Shown: positions 44,386-56,347, numbered from the stretch's first letter. The stretch: 64,000 nt of DNA from Eublepharis macularius (GCF_028583425.1 NC_072791.1:12791868-12855867), one strand, 5' to 3'. Made by a program: numbers and translations. Notes: generated from the letters alone by a model not told the origin.

Positions 44386-44754
44386 CTGCAGTGAAAGAGA
44401 GGGGGCACAAGAGAAAGAGAGATTAAGTTGAATAGTGGCACAAAACAAGCTTAAAATCCGAAGTCTGTCCCTCATAGATACACTGCTATATCTCCCATGG
44501 CACTTAGATCAGACTTTTCCATGTCCTGCTTAGGAAGTGGGACAAATATTTTTCCCAATATGAAGAAGCACAGCAGAGAGACATGCACTTTTCCCTGATG
44601 CACTAGCTTTCTCCATGCAGACAGCAATAAAAATGCAAATGCCCATATTGTGAAATGGTACCAGGAAGGAGTCTGCCGTGCCTACTGCGCTGGTCGCGTG
44701 GCACAGCTCTGAAAGGAAGGGCTAACCATTTGCAACTATCTGAAATCCCAGTCC

Positions 44755-44875
44755 CGTTGCATTGCTTATTAGATGTCTCATCCGATTGATTGCATTGACT
44801 TACACTGTGCTAATCGCCTTGAGTCTCAGTGAGAAAGCAGAATATAAATAATGTAAATAAATAAATTACAAGTAA
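44755..44875 (+). mobile_element. L2-type LINE 3' tail
   Basis: ATTGCATTGACTTACACTGT, then CGCCTTGAGTCTCAGTGAGA, AAGCAGAATATAAATAATG and AAATAAATAAAT. Confidence 0.7.
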
Positions 44876-45253
44876 GGCAGGACAGTATCTCATGTACTAA
44901 TGGGAAGGGGCTGATGAAGCATCTTGGCAGTGATTGGCTGAGCTGCTCCCATGTCACAGAGGGCTGGGCCAGGCAGAAGCCATCACTGGCTGCCACTTGC
45001 TGTGAACTCAAGGCAACCTGGTTGCCACTGACTTGATTTAATTATGGTATGGGCAAACTGTTCTGGCTCTTTAAATCTGTGGAGGAAGAGTTTCCCCTCA
45101 GCGGCTTCTCATTATAATTAGACAGCTTTTTCTTTACTTTGTTGCTGCCCTGATGTATATACGAGATGAACCGGGAATGTTCTTGTTTATGAATTGTGAT
45201 TTCCTTTGTAAATATATTAGATAATCGTTCCAATTCAGCTTTTAGTATATTGT

Positions 45254-45885
45254 ATAATATATTTGTATTTTATTTATTTATTTATTTATTTACATTTTTA
45301 TAGTCCGCCTTTCTCACTGAGATTCAAGGCGGATTACACAGTATGAGGTTAATACAATCAGTATCAAGTAAGTACATTTCAATACTATACCGTAAGGTAA
45401 ACATATACAAGTTTAAAGACATAGCATTAGCAAGGATCCAAGACATAGTAGAAAATACTGGAGAAAAACCATCAATTCTAGGACTAACATTAGACAACAT
45501 GGAGCACTGGTTGTACATAGGAGTACATATTTAAAGCAGCAGATAATATATAAGGCAAAAATAGTGATGAAGTCTGTGATCCCCAACTGGTTAGTGAAGC
45601 AGCTGAGACCCCATCCCTATAATAGAGCCCTCCCGTTTGAGTAAAAAGCCTTTTTGAATAGTTCAGTTTTGCACCGTTTACAGAAAGCCAGGAGAGTGGG
45701 GGCTCTTCTGACTTCTTCAGGCAGGTCATTCCACAGGACAGGGGCCAGCACAGAGAAAACCCTTGTACGGGCTGCTGCTGACTTCACCCGTGTGCAGCCT
45801 GGCACCTGCAGGAGACCCTGTTCAGATGAGCAAAGCTGCCGTGGAGGAATATAGGGAGGGAGGCAGTCCCATAGGTATGCTGGAC
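45254..45885 (-). mobile_element. L2 LINE 3' end with remnant of reverse-transcriptase C-terminus
   Basis: The minus strand encodes RVFSVLAPVLWNDLPEEVRR and APTLLAFCKRCKTELFKKAF (about 45640-45760), the LWNxLPxxxR...FKxxLKTxLF signature at the C-terminus of L2-clade polyproteins. It then runs into a 3' UTR ending GCCTTGAATCTCAGTGAGAA and a TAAATAAATAAA tail. 5'-truncated and inactive. A second piece lies at 61855-62225. Confidence 0.85.
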
Positions 45886-46349
45886 AAAATTCATATGAAT
45901 TGTTTTTTATTGCGTGGTAACTGCCCCGAAGAAGGACAACAGAAACGTGATGGAAACGCTAGCACCTCCATTGCAGTTACATTTCAACGATGGAGTATTT
46001 TCTCCTTTGAACTTGATGGTCATTTCCCTTTGAAATTTGTATATTCAATATCTTTACTTGTAACTCGAGGCACTATCGCTTTATATTTACAAGCATTGGT
46101 CACTTTCTTTCCTATATTTATTGATACCCATTGCAGAAGAGCATACTGCACTTTATTATTGGACTTGAATATTGCAGTATCTTTGTACGTTTGTGACCTT
46201 TATTGTTGAACGTCTGATCAATTGTCGAGCCTCTGAGTTTCTATGTGGCAGTCGTGTTATACAGTTCAGTGAATACATGAGGCTGAAGACTTCTTTCAAT
46301 ATTGTTTATTTTTTTTATTTAGATACATTATTTTTGTTTAGTTAGTTGT

Positions 46350-47270
46350 TCATGGCGGCTGTGCTGCTTTCACTGACCTAGAGAAGGGCTGGGAAGAAAA
46401 GGAAAAATCTGGCTTTAAAAGGCCAGGGAAGCAGGAGAGCTTAAGACAAATGGGGAAGTCAGACAAGAACGAGTCAGTGAATAGCAAATGCTGATCTGAG
46501 CACTCCGCTAAAGACGACTGCATCCACCGGTGGAGTGCTCACTCCAAAGCTGTGACCAGGGTTAGAGCATCAACCCTTTCGCTTGCATTTTAAACGACTC
46601 TCCAAACTCCAAAACAACTTCAAGTGAGCAATAACCAGATGAGTCTTTGTTGGGACAGAAATTTCATGCCAGGACCTTGCAAAGAACAAAACGGGTAATA
46701 AAAGGTGGAGCTATCACCCAGGTGGCAAAGCCAACAACCACTTACAAGGCTCTCTCTCAAGGTGATGCAAAACCCTCGCCCGCTTGCAGTGAAATCGGTT
46801 TATGTGATTAAATTGGCTTCACAGAGACCGTTTGAACTTTGCGTGACAATTTTTCACTCCACCGAGATACCGTTTGCATTTAAGATACGCTGACATAGTG
46901 ATCCTTTTTAGATAAAAACTTACCCCTCAAAATTATGTACTCCCAGCACAACAATTAATTTTACTTTGCTACTTCATTTTTTAAAAATCCATCTATTGTT
47001 TGGAAGATATGCATATCTGACTGTTTGTCACACCAAATTTTCTAATGTACTTTCATTTGCTGTCTACTTTGATCGGAGATATCACCACCATGGCTATTTA
47101 AGACATGATTTACTTGGGGCAAAGTTGCCTTGTTCTCTCCAAACAGGGAACATCATAGTTCTGTGGCAGTGGATCTATACTGGAGGCACCTATAGAGACC
47201 CAAAGAGCAGGTATCTTGTCTCAAACCTCCATAAAGCTGACTTTCAAGTCCTTCTCCTCCAGATTAAGGC
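46350..47270. promoter_or_regulatory. candidate regulatory block in SIX4 intron 2
   Basis: No repeats recognised. TGAGCACTCC (46497-46506) and GGAGTGCTCA (46532-46541) form an exact inverted repeat around a CCACCGGTGG palindrome (46524-46533). Positions 46700-46900 look constrained in composition. Function is inferred. Confidence 0.35.
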
Positions 47271-47600
47271 ACTTCTCATGAATAAACAGGGGGGTTGCAG
47301 CACGTTAAAGACAAAGTTTTTATTCTAGCATCAGTTTTCACAGATTAGAAGCTAATTTGTCACCTGCCAAGGTGGGGGTCTAGTTCCAAAAGCGGATGCT
47401 AGAATAGAAACTTGTTTGTCTTTAAGGTACTGCAAAGTTCCTCTTTATTCCTGTGTGGTGCACCTATAGAAGTACACTCCTGGAGTATTACTCCACAAGG
47501 TAACATTATTATTATTATTATTGTGATTAAAATTAGAACTGAATCATAATTTGAAAAAGTGCAACCAGTCACACCTTCAGTCCAATAATTCCCAAGGAAC

Positions 47601-47851
47601 AATAAATATAATAACATTCGATTTATATACCATCCTTCAGGACAACTTAATGTCCACTCAGAGCAGTTTACAAAGCGTGTTAATATTACCCTCACAACAA
47701 TCTCCCTGTGAGGTGGGTGGGGCTGAGAGAGCTCCGAGAAGCTGTGACTGGCCCAAGGTCACCCAGCTGGCTTCCAGCAGAGGAATGGGGAAATCAAACC
47801 CGGTTCTCCAGATTAGAGTCCTGCTGCTCTCAAACACTACACCAAACTGGT
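47601..47851 (-). mobile_element. tRNA-derived SINE, full length
   Basis: Tail AATAACATTCGATTTATATA, GTGGGGCTGAGAGAGCTCC, CAAACCCGGTTCTCCAG and CACTACACCAAACTGG. Same family as 9183-9433. Confidence 0.9.
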
Positions 47852-47883
47852 TGCACTTTTGCAGCTTCCAGGTTTGAAAAGGA

Positions 47884-48088
47884 CTGGCTGTGGCATAGTA
47901 CCTGCTTGGCATGTAGAAGGTCCTGAGTTCAATCCCCGGCATCAACAATAAAAATGATCAGGTGGTAGGTGATGTGAAACCCCTTCTACCCGAGGCTCTG
48001 GAGAGCCACTGCAAACCACAGTAGACAATACCGGCCATGATAAAGCAATGGTCTGACTTGGTATAAGACAACTTCATGTGTGGGTTCA
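47884..48088 (+). mobile_element. tRNA-derived SINE, second family, near full length
   Basis: GGCTGTGGCATAGTACCTGC (A-box region), GAGTTCAATCCCCGGC (B box), GATCAGGTGGTAGGTGATGT, GGTATAAGACAACTTCATGT end. Confidence 0.85.
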
Positions 48089-50019
48089 TACACTAGCCCC
48101 CCCCATTCATTATTAAAAATGCAATGTTTTAAGAACAACAACAACATTTGGCATCTTCATAAAAACCTCTTTTCACGGGACTGATGCTTATTAAGACATA
48201 AGACAGAATTATTGCGACCTGCCTCCACTAAAGTCTTGACCACGAGTGGTCTGGGTTAACATGAGAGAATTTATACTGGCACAGACCTGGACAGTCCATA
48301 GGCCAGGAAACCACTAAAGCCCCACAGAAGAGGATGATACAAGTATCATAAATATTTGAAGACCAGATATGGACAGCAAGGTCTAATAATGACCCCAAGC
48401 TAAGGACAAGAATGACTAAAATTCATTATAATGATGTAAATAAATAAATATCACAAAGAATGGCCCTCAGGGGGAGGGAGGGGATTAAGGGAAGGGAAAA
48501 TACCAATCTTACTTTCTTGCACATTGGTTCCCAGTCCTGGAATATCTAACCAAAGAAGAAAATGTGATTACTAATACCGTAAAGAAAGCCCTCTATTATT
48601 CAATGGCTTATCCGTGACTAACATGTATAATCTTGCACTCTTATCGTGTATATATCTATTTGTATGTAAAGGCCAGTAAACAAATAAGACTTCGAGATGT
48701 GATGTTTGTATGTTCAATAAATTAATTCAATTTATTGTTATTGAGAAGTTACGAGTGTTAAAGTTGAAAGTTCCTTTTGTGTTATCAACTATAATTTGAT
48801 GTTTGTTATTGTTAATTGTTGATTGGAAGATGAAAAACAGATTAATTTAAGAAAAACTTAGTGGAAAGGGAAGGGAAAACCTCATTCCTCTGCCTCTGGC
48901 CCTGCTCCCCAACACTGACTCCGTTTACGCAGCTCCATTTCTTCGCCTCCCCTTTTGCTGCTCCCTCCAACCCCCCTTCCCTTCCCGTTTCCCTTTCCTT
49001 CATCTTCTCATGGTCATGGTGGGCTGGTACCCCTGCACCTGTTTTGGGCAACTCTAAATGGCTCCCAAGTTCCATTTAGTTTCCTTTCCCATCATTCTTA
49101 ACATTTTAGGTCCTCCTAAAATTAACAAATTGCTTTTCCTGCAAACACTGGTCTTGCAGATTCCTATACTTTGCCTGCAACCACAAGTGTATTTTTTTTG
49201 GCCCACACGGGCTATTTTTATATAAAGATTATCTTTCTATCCCACCTTTCTTGTATACTTTCCTAGGGATTCTCCCCCATCTAAGCACTGACCAGACTCA
49301 AATCTGCTTCTCTCCAACAAAGATGCTGCATTTTCTTCCTTCTATTCATACAAAATCATGCATGTATTAAAGTAAAGTAGGTTATGCTTGGGGTCCCTCA
49401 AGCCACCCCTAGAGATCACCTATTCTATTCATCTCCCTTGTGTTGTCCAACCCTCCACCTACATAGATAACTAATGATTCTGGAGCTCAGGTATGTCAGG
49501 GGGTCTAAAAGGTGTCTTCCTACAATAGGGGACTCATTCCCCAATTGGATGGGGTGGAGATTCCCTGCCCCTCCTCATTGGCCTCCACCACTCAGAGTGG
49601 CATTGGGGAAAAACAGCATAGCATTGTATGTGGTGTGATGTCACTTCTGGTAAAAAAAAAATGGAAGTGACGCAGGGTAACTCTAGGAATCAGCAGAAAC
49701 TCTATGGTACAACCATCAGTGTCACTTTTTTTAAAACCAGAAGTAATATGACACCGCAGCTGGTGTTGCAGCATTCTCATATCCCCCACCCACATCCCTA
49801 CCACCAGGTGCCAGGTACAACCCTATCCTACAATCAGAATGCACTTCGCCTCTATTTTATTGCCTCCATTTTACTATTCGAATTGCAGCCCGCACTATTT
49901 CTGAGGATCTCAAGATCCTTTGGAGAATATTTTTGTTGGTGCTGGTAGGGGTTCACTGCTGAATATGGGCAGTGATGGGAACACTTGCGGTTCTGTGGAT
50001 AACCCTACAATAAACATGT

Positions 50020-50165
50020 CTAGACATATTTTGCATGCCAAGGATTTTGGGTTCAGTCACTGAATGTCTCCGGTTAAGGAAGACCTTTCTCATTCCAAGA
50101 CATTCAAGAGCTGATAACTGTCAGAGAAGACAATACTGAGCCAGATAACCTATAGCATGAACTAG
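50020..50165 (+). mobile_element. degenerate tRNA-derived SINE, second family
   Basis: TTTTGCATGCCAAGGATTTT, GGGTTCAGTCACTG and CAGAGAAGACAATACTGAGC; diverged. Confidence 0.55.
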
Positions 50166-50576
50166 TATAAGGGGTTAACCTCATTCTAGAGCAAATAGTT
50201 TGTTCTATGAACATCGGATTTCAAAGACAGGGCAATGTGCATTTTGTACTTGCAGGAGAAGTTGAGAGAATCTGGTGATGATGGGCACAAAATGTAGCAC
50301 GCCCTGAAAATCTCAACTTTCACTTTGAAAAAAAAAAGAAAAAGAAAATATGCTTGAAAATGTGTGTAATAGCTAAGATTTTCAGAGGCTTGAGGAATTT
50401 TGTCCTTTTTCACAAGAACAGAAATTATGCCAAACAAGCACATATATCCACATATTCATCATTTTACATAATTCTGCTTCGGTGTTCTCTCTGCTCATAA
50501 GACGGATGCAGCTATTTATACAAGATACACAAATGCTGCTTAGAAAAAACAGCCAACGTTAGCTACAATGCTGTCT

Positions 50577-50785
50577 GGGTGACTTTGGGCAGTCCGTCTC
50601 GCATAACCAGCCCTGCCTCACAGAGTTGTTGTGAGGATACGAGGGGGAAGGAGGAAGGGGGGGGTTGGAAGAGATGCCGTTTTGAGCTCCCCAAAGGACA
50701 GACAGCATAAATACAGAATACAGAATGTGTGTCATTCTGAGCTCCTCAGAAGACAGAAGGCAGAAACACGCTGTAATAGTAATAT
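50577..50785 (+). mobile_element. SINE fragments, host of hAT copy 7
   Basis: GGGTGACTTTGGGCAGTCCG, CACAGAGTTGTTGTGAGGAT and two GAGCTCC-ccaaaggacag(a) tails in tandem. Confidence 0.55.
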
Positions 50786-50801
50786 AAATAACAGATATCT
50801 C

Positions 50802-51056
50802 CAGGGCTTTTTTTCAGCTGGAACGTGGTGTAACGGAGTTCCGGAACCTCTTGAAAATGGTCACATGGCTGGTGGCCCCGCCCCCTGATCTCCAGACAGA
50901 GGGGAGTTTAGATTGCCCACTGCACTGCGGCATGGAGGGCAATCTCAACTCCCCTCTGGCTGGAGATCAGGGGGCGGGGCCACCAGCCATGTGACCATTT
51001 TCTCCGAGGGCAACCCACTGAGTTCCACCACCTCTTTTCCCAGAAAAAAAGCCCTG
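50802..51056. mobile_element. hAT-type foldback element, copy 7
   Basis: CAGGGCTTTTTTTCAGCTGG and AAAAAAAGCCCTG; exact duplications GATATCTC (50794-50801 and 51057-51064). Among the best preserved copies. Confidence 0.96.
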
Positions 51057-51749
51057 GATATCTCTATTATGCTGCATTCTGGCAGAGACTAGGGCCAGGT
51101 TTATTCAAGAAGGAGAAGTGAGGGGTCAAAAAGCAAGGCGATGGAGACTGAACCTATAGATAAGATTCAGTCTCTATAAACCTATAGGTAACCTATAGAT
51201 TTATGTCAACATTCCAGTTTGGAACGCTCACATAAATAATCCCATGCAAGCAAAACACTAGCACAGCGGGGTGGAATGCTTCTGGTCCCCTCGTGTGCAA
51301 TGGGAGCACGTGACAGAGAGAAGCGATTTCAGAACACGCTCCTCCCACCTGCAGTTTGGCCACGTCATCCATTCTACCCATGTCGTCTACGCAAGTCAGC
51401 CAGGAACATCTTAAGACAGTGTTTTTCTCACTCAACGGGCGCTCAAGTCTGAGGACTTTCCCAGCCTCTGCAGTGACATTTCCCGCCCCCCATTTGAAAC
51501 AAGTGAAATGTTTAAGGCAAGTTCCATTCAAAATACATAGAATGAAAAATTTTAATGTAGCATAGTTTATAGCATAAGATAATTTGCAGGTGTCACTTCC
51601 TTTCCTCCTGTATTCCCCTTCCCTACACTATTTCCTCTTTCCTCCTGGTAGCCCCCATATCCTCTCCCCTTTCCCTGCTTTCTTCTCTCCTTCCCACTCA
51701 ACAACCAAACTTTCTTTTATCTGTCCACCCCGCCTACCCCAGCTTCAGT

Positions 51750-51975
51750 TTTATTCATTATTTATTTACTTCATTTATACTCCACCTTTCTCCCCAATGG
51801 AGACCCAAAGCAACCTTCATCACGCTCCTCTATTTTATCCTCACAACAACCCTGTGAGGTAGGTTAGGCTGAGAATGTATGAGTAGCCCAAAGTCGCCCA
51901 GCGAGTTTCCAGGGCAGAGTAGGGATTTGAACTGAGTCTTCTAGAACCTAGTTTGAAACTCTAATCGCTACACTT
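51750..51975 (-). mobile_element. tRNA-derived SINE
   Basis: TTTATACTCCACCTTTCTCC, CACAACAACCCTGTGAGGTA, GTCGCCCAGCGAGTTTCC and AACTCTAATCGCTACAC, the reverse of the A-box region. Confidence 0.8.
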
Positions 51976-52992
51976 CTTGTGTGGTGGCTGCTGTTGAACA
52001 GTAGTGAGCAGCAGTGTCTGGGGGAGTCATGGATGCCGGAGGTCGCAAGTCGCTCAGCGGCCCCAAGTCCTTCCTCAAAAGCCAAAACAGCCCTGAAAAG
52101 GGCCCCGCCCCCTCCACTCAGTCTTTAACAAGGCTGACAATAGTGTTGTGGTTGCCTAGCAATGGCCACTGAGGCAATTTGTTTCTTAAAGCTACAGGTG
52201 CCGCTTTTATTATTTTGAGGGATTTTAAACAATCCATTAAAAAAAAAATCATATTTTTCTACAAACCTGGGGCTTTTTTCAGGTTTGTAGAAAGATATGT
52301 CATGTCTGTCCATGGCTCCAATTTCTAGGTTTAAGTATTCACATAGGGGCATGTAGAGAATAGTTGATAATTCCCATGTATACTGTAGACATAGCAGGTT
52401 GGATCCAGAAAGTTTTTTTCATTCAATCTCACACAGTTCGCGCTACTACAGCCCCCGTTCCACACGGCTATTGTTTATGCTGGTCCCTTGATCTCAAATA
52501 AAACTTTTGTAGCAGTCAAAGTCCTCCCTCTTTCACTGGTGGAAAAGCAGTTTGGATTCAACCTACATACAACATACTTTTATGAACATTTATTGTTTAA
52601 ATGTGAATAATTTTTGCAAGAATATACTAGAATATGGCTAAAGGTAATACCTTATTATAGAGTTCAGTGTTTTCAATGTTATAAATAACTTTACGTCTAA
52701 ACAGGTTGGTAACCCAACCCACTGGAACTGTGTGAGAGTGTTTTCTGGCCAAATAGTGCATGGTATTTACTACAGAATTTGTCTTTTACCTTCAGTTTTT
52801 AGTTTTTTTCAATGTCTCAGATGGTTAATATTAAAATACATGTGCTACAGTAGAATATGGTACTATGTTTATGTTTGATACAAAAGAAAGTATTGCATAT
52901 ATTTCCATTTTTCCTCAAGTTCCCAATTTTTTTCCCCCAGGACAAAATGCAGGGAGGCAGAAACCAGCACCATCCTAGCTTTAAAATTTCCA

Positions 52993-53184
52993 GGGCCGTT
53001 TCCACACAGCTTATCTTCTTCCGGAAAACAGCATCTTCACGTGCGACATCATGCAAGAAGACGCTGTTATCGTGGAAGACAGCGCCTTCTCGTGCGATTT
53101 CGTACAATAACAGCGTCTTCTCGCGCGATTTCACGTGTGAAGACGCTGTTTTCCAGAAGAAGGTAAGCCGTGTGGAAACGGCCC
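52993..53184. mobile_element. foldback element, 'GGGCCGTTTCCACAC' termini
   Basis: GGGCCGTTTCCACACAGCTT and its complement at the other end; internal GAAGACGCTGTTATCG-type subrepeats in both orientations. It lies 200 bp from the exon 2 donor. Confidence 0.88.
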
Positions 53185-53388
53185 AGTTATTCTACATATC
53201 TAGTTCAACTAATGTCGGAGCCTATCCTCTTGCATTAAGAGGAGGCTCCTTACACTGCAGTAAGGCATGACTGTTAGCTGACCAGATACATTGGATACCC
53301 AGCAGTGCACAGTCTCGGCTGCAAAAAGAGGCGAGATAATATTGTTTTAACTTTCTAGCAATAAAAATAGGCTTAAACAAATTTTTAC

Positions 53389-54095
53389 CTTGGGAAGAGG
53401 CCACTGAAACGGGAGACAGCTGTAAAGACGAGAACCCAATCCCTCCGTTAAGTAACTGGCCATTTGTTGCTGAACTGGGGATCTGGACAATGCCGTATTG
53501 GTTTATCTGGACGGGGGCCGTAAAAGTAACCACAGAGCCTCCATCTTGAGAGGCAATGGCTTCCTCGCTTTCTTCCTTCTTCACCTCCATGCTTGATATC
53601 AAGCCCGGGAAAGAAGCAGGCACGGAGCTGGGGCTGTACGTGGTGGTGGTCGTTGAGGACGCAGCAGAGCTGGACATGGAAGTCTGAAGGAGTTTGAAGT
53701 CTTTCACGTCTTCGGAAGAAGATGCAAGTATGTCGCTCATGGGAACCCCATTGTTCAACGCGCCAGGAGACGTTTTGGGCTGATTTAATGATACTGTTTG
53801 CGAGGCCCCCATGTTGAGTCCATTGAGAATGACACCATTGGGGCCCTGAATGAAAGAGGTACCATTCAGAAAAACTGGAGACGGGCTGGCAGACACTACA
53901 TTTCCATTCAACAACACTCCCGAAGAGCTTAACGAGATTTTGGTGTTTCCAAGCTGTTGCATGTAGATGTGCTCCATGTGGCTAGGGAGGCTTAAGCTGG
54001 CAACACTGTCAGACGTGTTGGTGAGGGGATGTGGTGATAAATCCTCTTGTCCCTTGCTGGACTCGTCTTCTGTGCTGGGGTTACCATCTGACTCG
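53389..54095 (-). CDS. SIX4: SIX4 exon 2 (internal coding exon, C-terminal activation region)
   Basis: This exon encodes 235 complete codons of SIX4, a nuclear SIX-class homeodomain transcription factor. It starts with the last base of a split codon and reads ESDGNPSTEDESSKG, then a Ser/Thr/Asn-rich stretch with MEHIYMQQLGN, ISLSSSGVLLNG, SFIQGPNGVILNGLN and VVTFTAPVQINQYGIVQIP. These match vertebrate SIX4 as I know it, just after the homeodomain. The acceptor is good: a pyrimidine-rich tract followed by AG at 54096-54097. The donor is GT at 53387-53388 (GTAAAAAT). The 707-bp length leaves one spare G that joins exon 3 in frame. The DNA-binding domains are in exon 1, outside the window. The C-terminal region is known as a transactivation domain. 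A psi-K-x-E SUMOylation consensus (VKKE, near 53573-53584) is visible. No frame damage is seen. Identification is very secure. Confidence 0.96.
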
Positions 54096-54231
54096 CTGCA
54101 AGTCAAAAGGAAAAAGGACAGTGAACTCAAGTGATATCTCCATTAGCTACCAAGTCCTTTTAAAGCAGGCCTGCAGATATTCTAATATCTGAATGTTTCC
54201 TCTGCAGGGAATAAAACCTCCCTGTATAGAT

Positions 54232-54756
54232 CAAGATGGGTAGCCATGTTAGTCAGTCTGTAGCAGTAGAAAACAGCAAGAGTCCAATAGCACCTATAAG
54301 ACTAACAACATTTGTGGTAGGGTATGAGCTTTCATGAGTCACAGCTCACTTCTTCAGATACAGCTGTGTCTGAATCTCATACCTTACCAAACAGTTGCTA
54401 ACCACAGAGCCCCATGGCGCAGAGTGGTAAGCTGCAGTACTGCAGCCCAAGCTCTGCTCATGACCTGAGTTCGATCCTCACGGAAGCTGGGTTCAAATAG
54501 CTGGCTCAAGGCTGACTCAGCCTTCTATCCTTCCAAGATCGGTAAAATGAGTACCCAGATTCATGGGGGTAAAGTGTAGATGACTGGGGAAGGCAATGGC
54601 AAACCACCTCGTAAAAAGTCTGCCAAGAAAACATCATGATGCAACGTTCCCCCATGGGTCAGTACAGGGGGACTACCTTTACCTTTTTACCTATCTTACC
54701 ACAAATTTTGTTAGTCTTAAAGGTGTTACTGGACTCTTGCTCTTTTCTACTCCCTG
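54232..54756. repeat. foldback repeat split by a SINE
   Basis: Left part has GATGGGTAGCCATGTTAGTC, AAGAGTCCAATAGCACCTAT and CACAGCTCACTTCTTCAGAT; the right part resumes at 54697 with ACCACAAATTTTGTTAGTCT and TAAAGGTGTTACTGGACTCT. The SINE sits between. Confidence 0.88.
54401..54692 (+). mobile_element. squamate tRNA-derived SINE with ACCTTT tail, full length
   Basis: AGAGCCCCATGGCGCAGAGT, GAGTTCGATCCTCACG (B box), GGGGAAGGCAATGGCAAACC, AAGAAAACATCATGATGCAA and the tail GACTACCTTTACCTTTTTAC. CTTACCA-like sequence on both sides is its likely target duplication. Confidence 0.9.
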
Positions 54757-54899
54757 TACAGAGACTACCATCAAGTCAAGGAGGAGAATATGAAGTTGGC
54801 CAGCACTACATGCAAGTTCTGTATATGCAGCACTAGCCAATTCTGATCGGCTCTAATTTCTCTTGGCAGGGAATGGACCAATTCTTTATTTACAAGATT

Positions 54900-56060
54900 T
54901 ATAGGCCACTTTGCCAGCAGCCCAGCTCAAAGTGGAGTATAAATGGAAGCACCTGGCACATGTCTTGAAAATATCATTAAAACATTCTTTTTGTTCGTAC
55001 ACATCTAAGATCTGTAACCATGTGGTGCTGAATACATACAGGATTGGGTTAACGGGTAAAATCCCAGTCTCTCTTCGATATGCACTCCTTGTATACAGAC
55101 ACAGGGCATACAGGGTTATTGTGATCTTTAAGACTGAAGGCAGAGAAACTAGTTTTCCCCAGGACGGCTGGAAGTAGTTGAAAATAAGAACGGCTGCTGC
55201 GGCATGTCAACTTACCTTGCTGTTGCCTCAGCTAAACAAGCTCTGCAGATTTTTACATTATTACTGGGTAACACTGACACTAACCATATGGAGAGAAAAC
55301 CATTTATGAGGCCAGATAATATTCCTTTTGGTTCCTAAAATGCTGATGGCTCCCACCCCAGTTTTTCCCAATTCCCCAAAATGTTTAGGAAGTTGACAAT
55401 ACGGCAGGCGGTTGCTTTGTTTGGATCATGCTTTCAATTACTGTTTGCATAAAATTAAGACATTTATAGTGCGATTCCCCCTGAAATCAACCGGCTTAAA
55501 CCGCAACAGTTCTACATAAAATTGTACTGCTTTAAAATTTCGTTAAGCACATCAAATGCTACGACTTTATGCGGCAGACAGATATACATACTGCACTATG
55601 TTCTTGAAAATATATGCTTATATTTAAAATTTTCTCAGCAATTCCCATTTCCTCCCCAACTTGCAGGATTTCTGAAAATTCTGCAACTCTAAACTGGTCA
55701 CAGGATTGGCTAGTCTCAGACAATAGCCAGGTGATATTCTGATGACCACAGCATGTCTGCTCTTCATCCCCAAATCTCCAGGCAACTTAGAAGCATTTGA
55801 GTACGGGCTACAACATTTTGGCTGCAATTCTAAGAAGACTTTCCTAAGTGTAAGCCCCCTTGAATAAAATGGGACTTACTTCTAAATAGACCTGCTTAGG
55901 ATTGCTCCCTTTGACACCTAGTTGTTTAGATTACCCGATGAAACCCCATTTGATCAACTAGATAGTTGTACATGATGGACTGGACAGCAGTTTTTATATT
56001 AAAATTATCATTTTAAAAAGAACCTAAAAGAATTGCAGGTACTAAGAGAGATCCCCCAAT
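54900..56060. other. single-copy DNA in intron 1
   Basis: No gene or clear repeat, except a 'gacttacttctaaatagacc-tgcttaggattgctcc' fragment at 55840-55910. Confidence 0.35.
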
Positions 56061-56139
56061 CTCACCCTTTGCTCCCTGCCATCACTCACCCGTCCAGTGG
56101 GTGGGAAAGGCGAGGGAATAGGCCTCCTGGGTGTGCTCC

Positions 56140-56275
56140 CAGGGTGGCATGATGACATCACTCCCAGGAATGATGTCATCGTGCAGCCCCAGGACAACTC
56201 CCACTGCAAAGTGCAAGAACACTTCTGGCCCCTGCGTGATGTTGTCACTTCCTGGAAGTGCTGTCGTCACAAGGC
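56140..56275. repeat. 'TGATGACATCACTCC' foldback
   Basis: GATGACATCACTCCCAGGAA and TGATGTCATCG in opposite orientations, with GTCACTTCCTGGAAGTG close by. Resembles the TGACATCACTTCC module at 22.4, 26.8 and 49.6 kb. Confidence 0.5.
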
Positions 56276-56347
56276 CCCAAGAGGAAGCACACACAAAAAC
56301 ATCACAAAAGGTACTCTAGGTACCAAAAAAAGTACTCTAGTACAAAG

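Larger units (their letters stand above)
44386..53388 (-). other. SIX4: SIX4 intron 2
   Basis: A 9.0-kb phase-1 intron bounded by GTAAAAAT and a pyrimidine tract plus CAG. It holds L2 LINE tails (44755-44875 and 45254-45885), SINEs near 47.6-48.1, 50.0, 50.6 and 51.8 kb, one foldback hAT element (50802-51056) and one 'GGCCGTTTCC' foldback element (52993-53184). A non-repetitive block at about 46.35-47.27 kb is the best candidate for a regulatory element. Between 48.1 and 50.0 kb I see only AT-rich single-copy DNA with no convincing gene. Confidence 0.9.
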
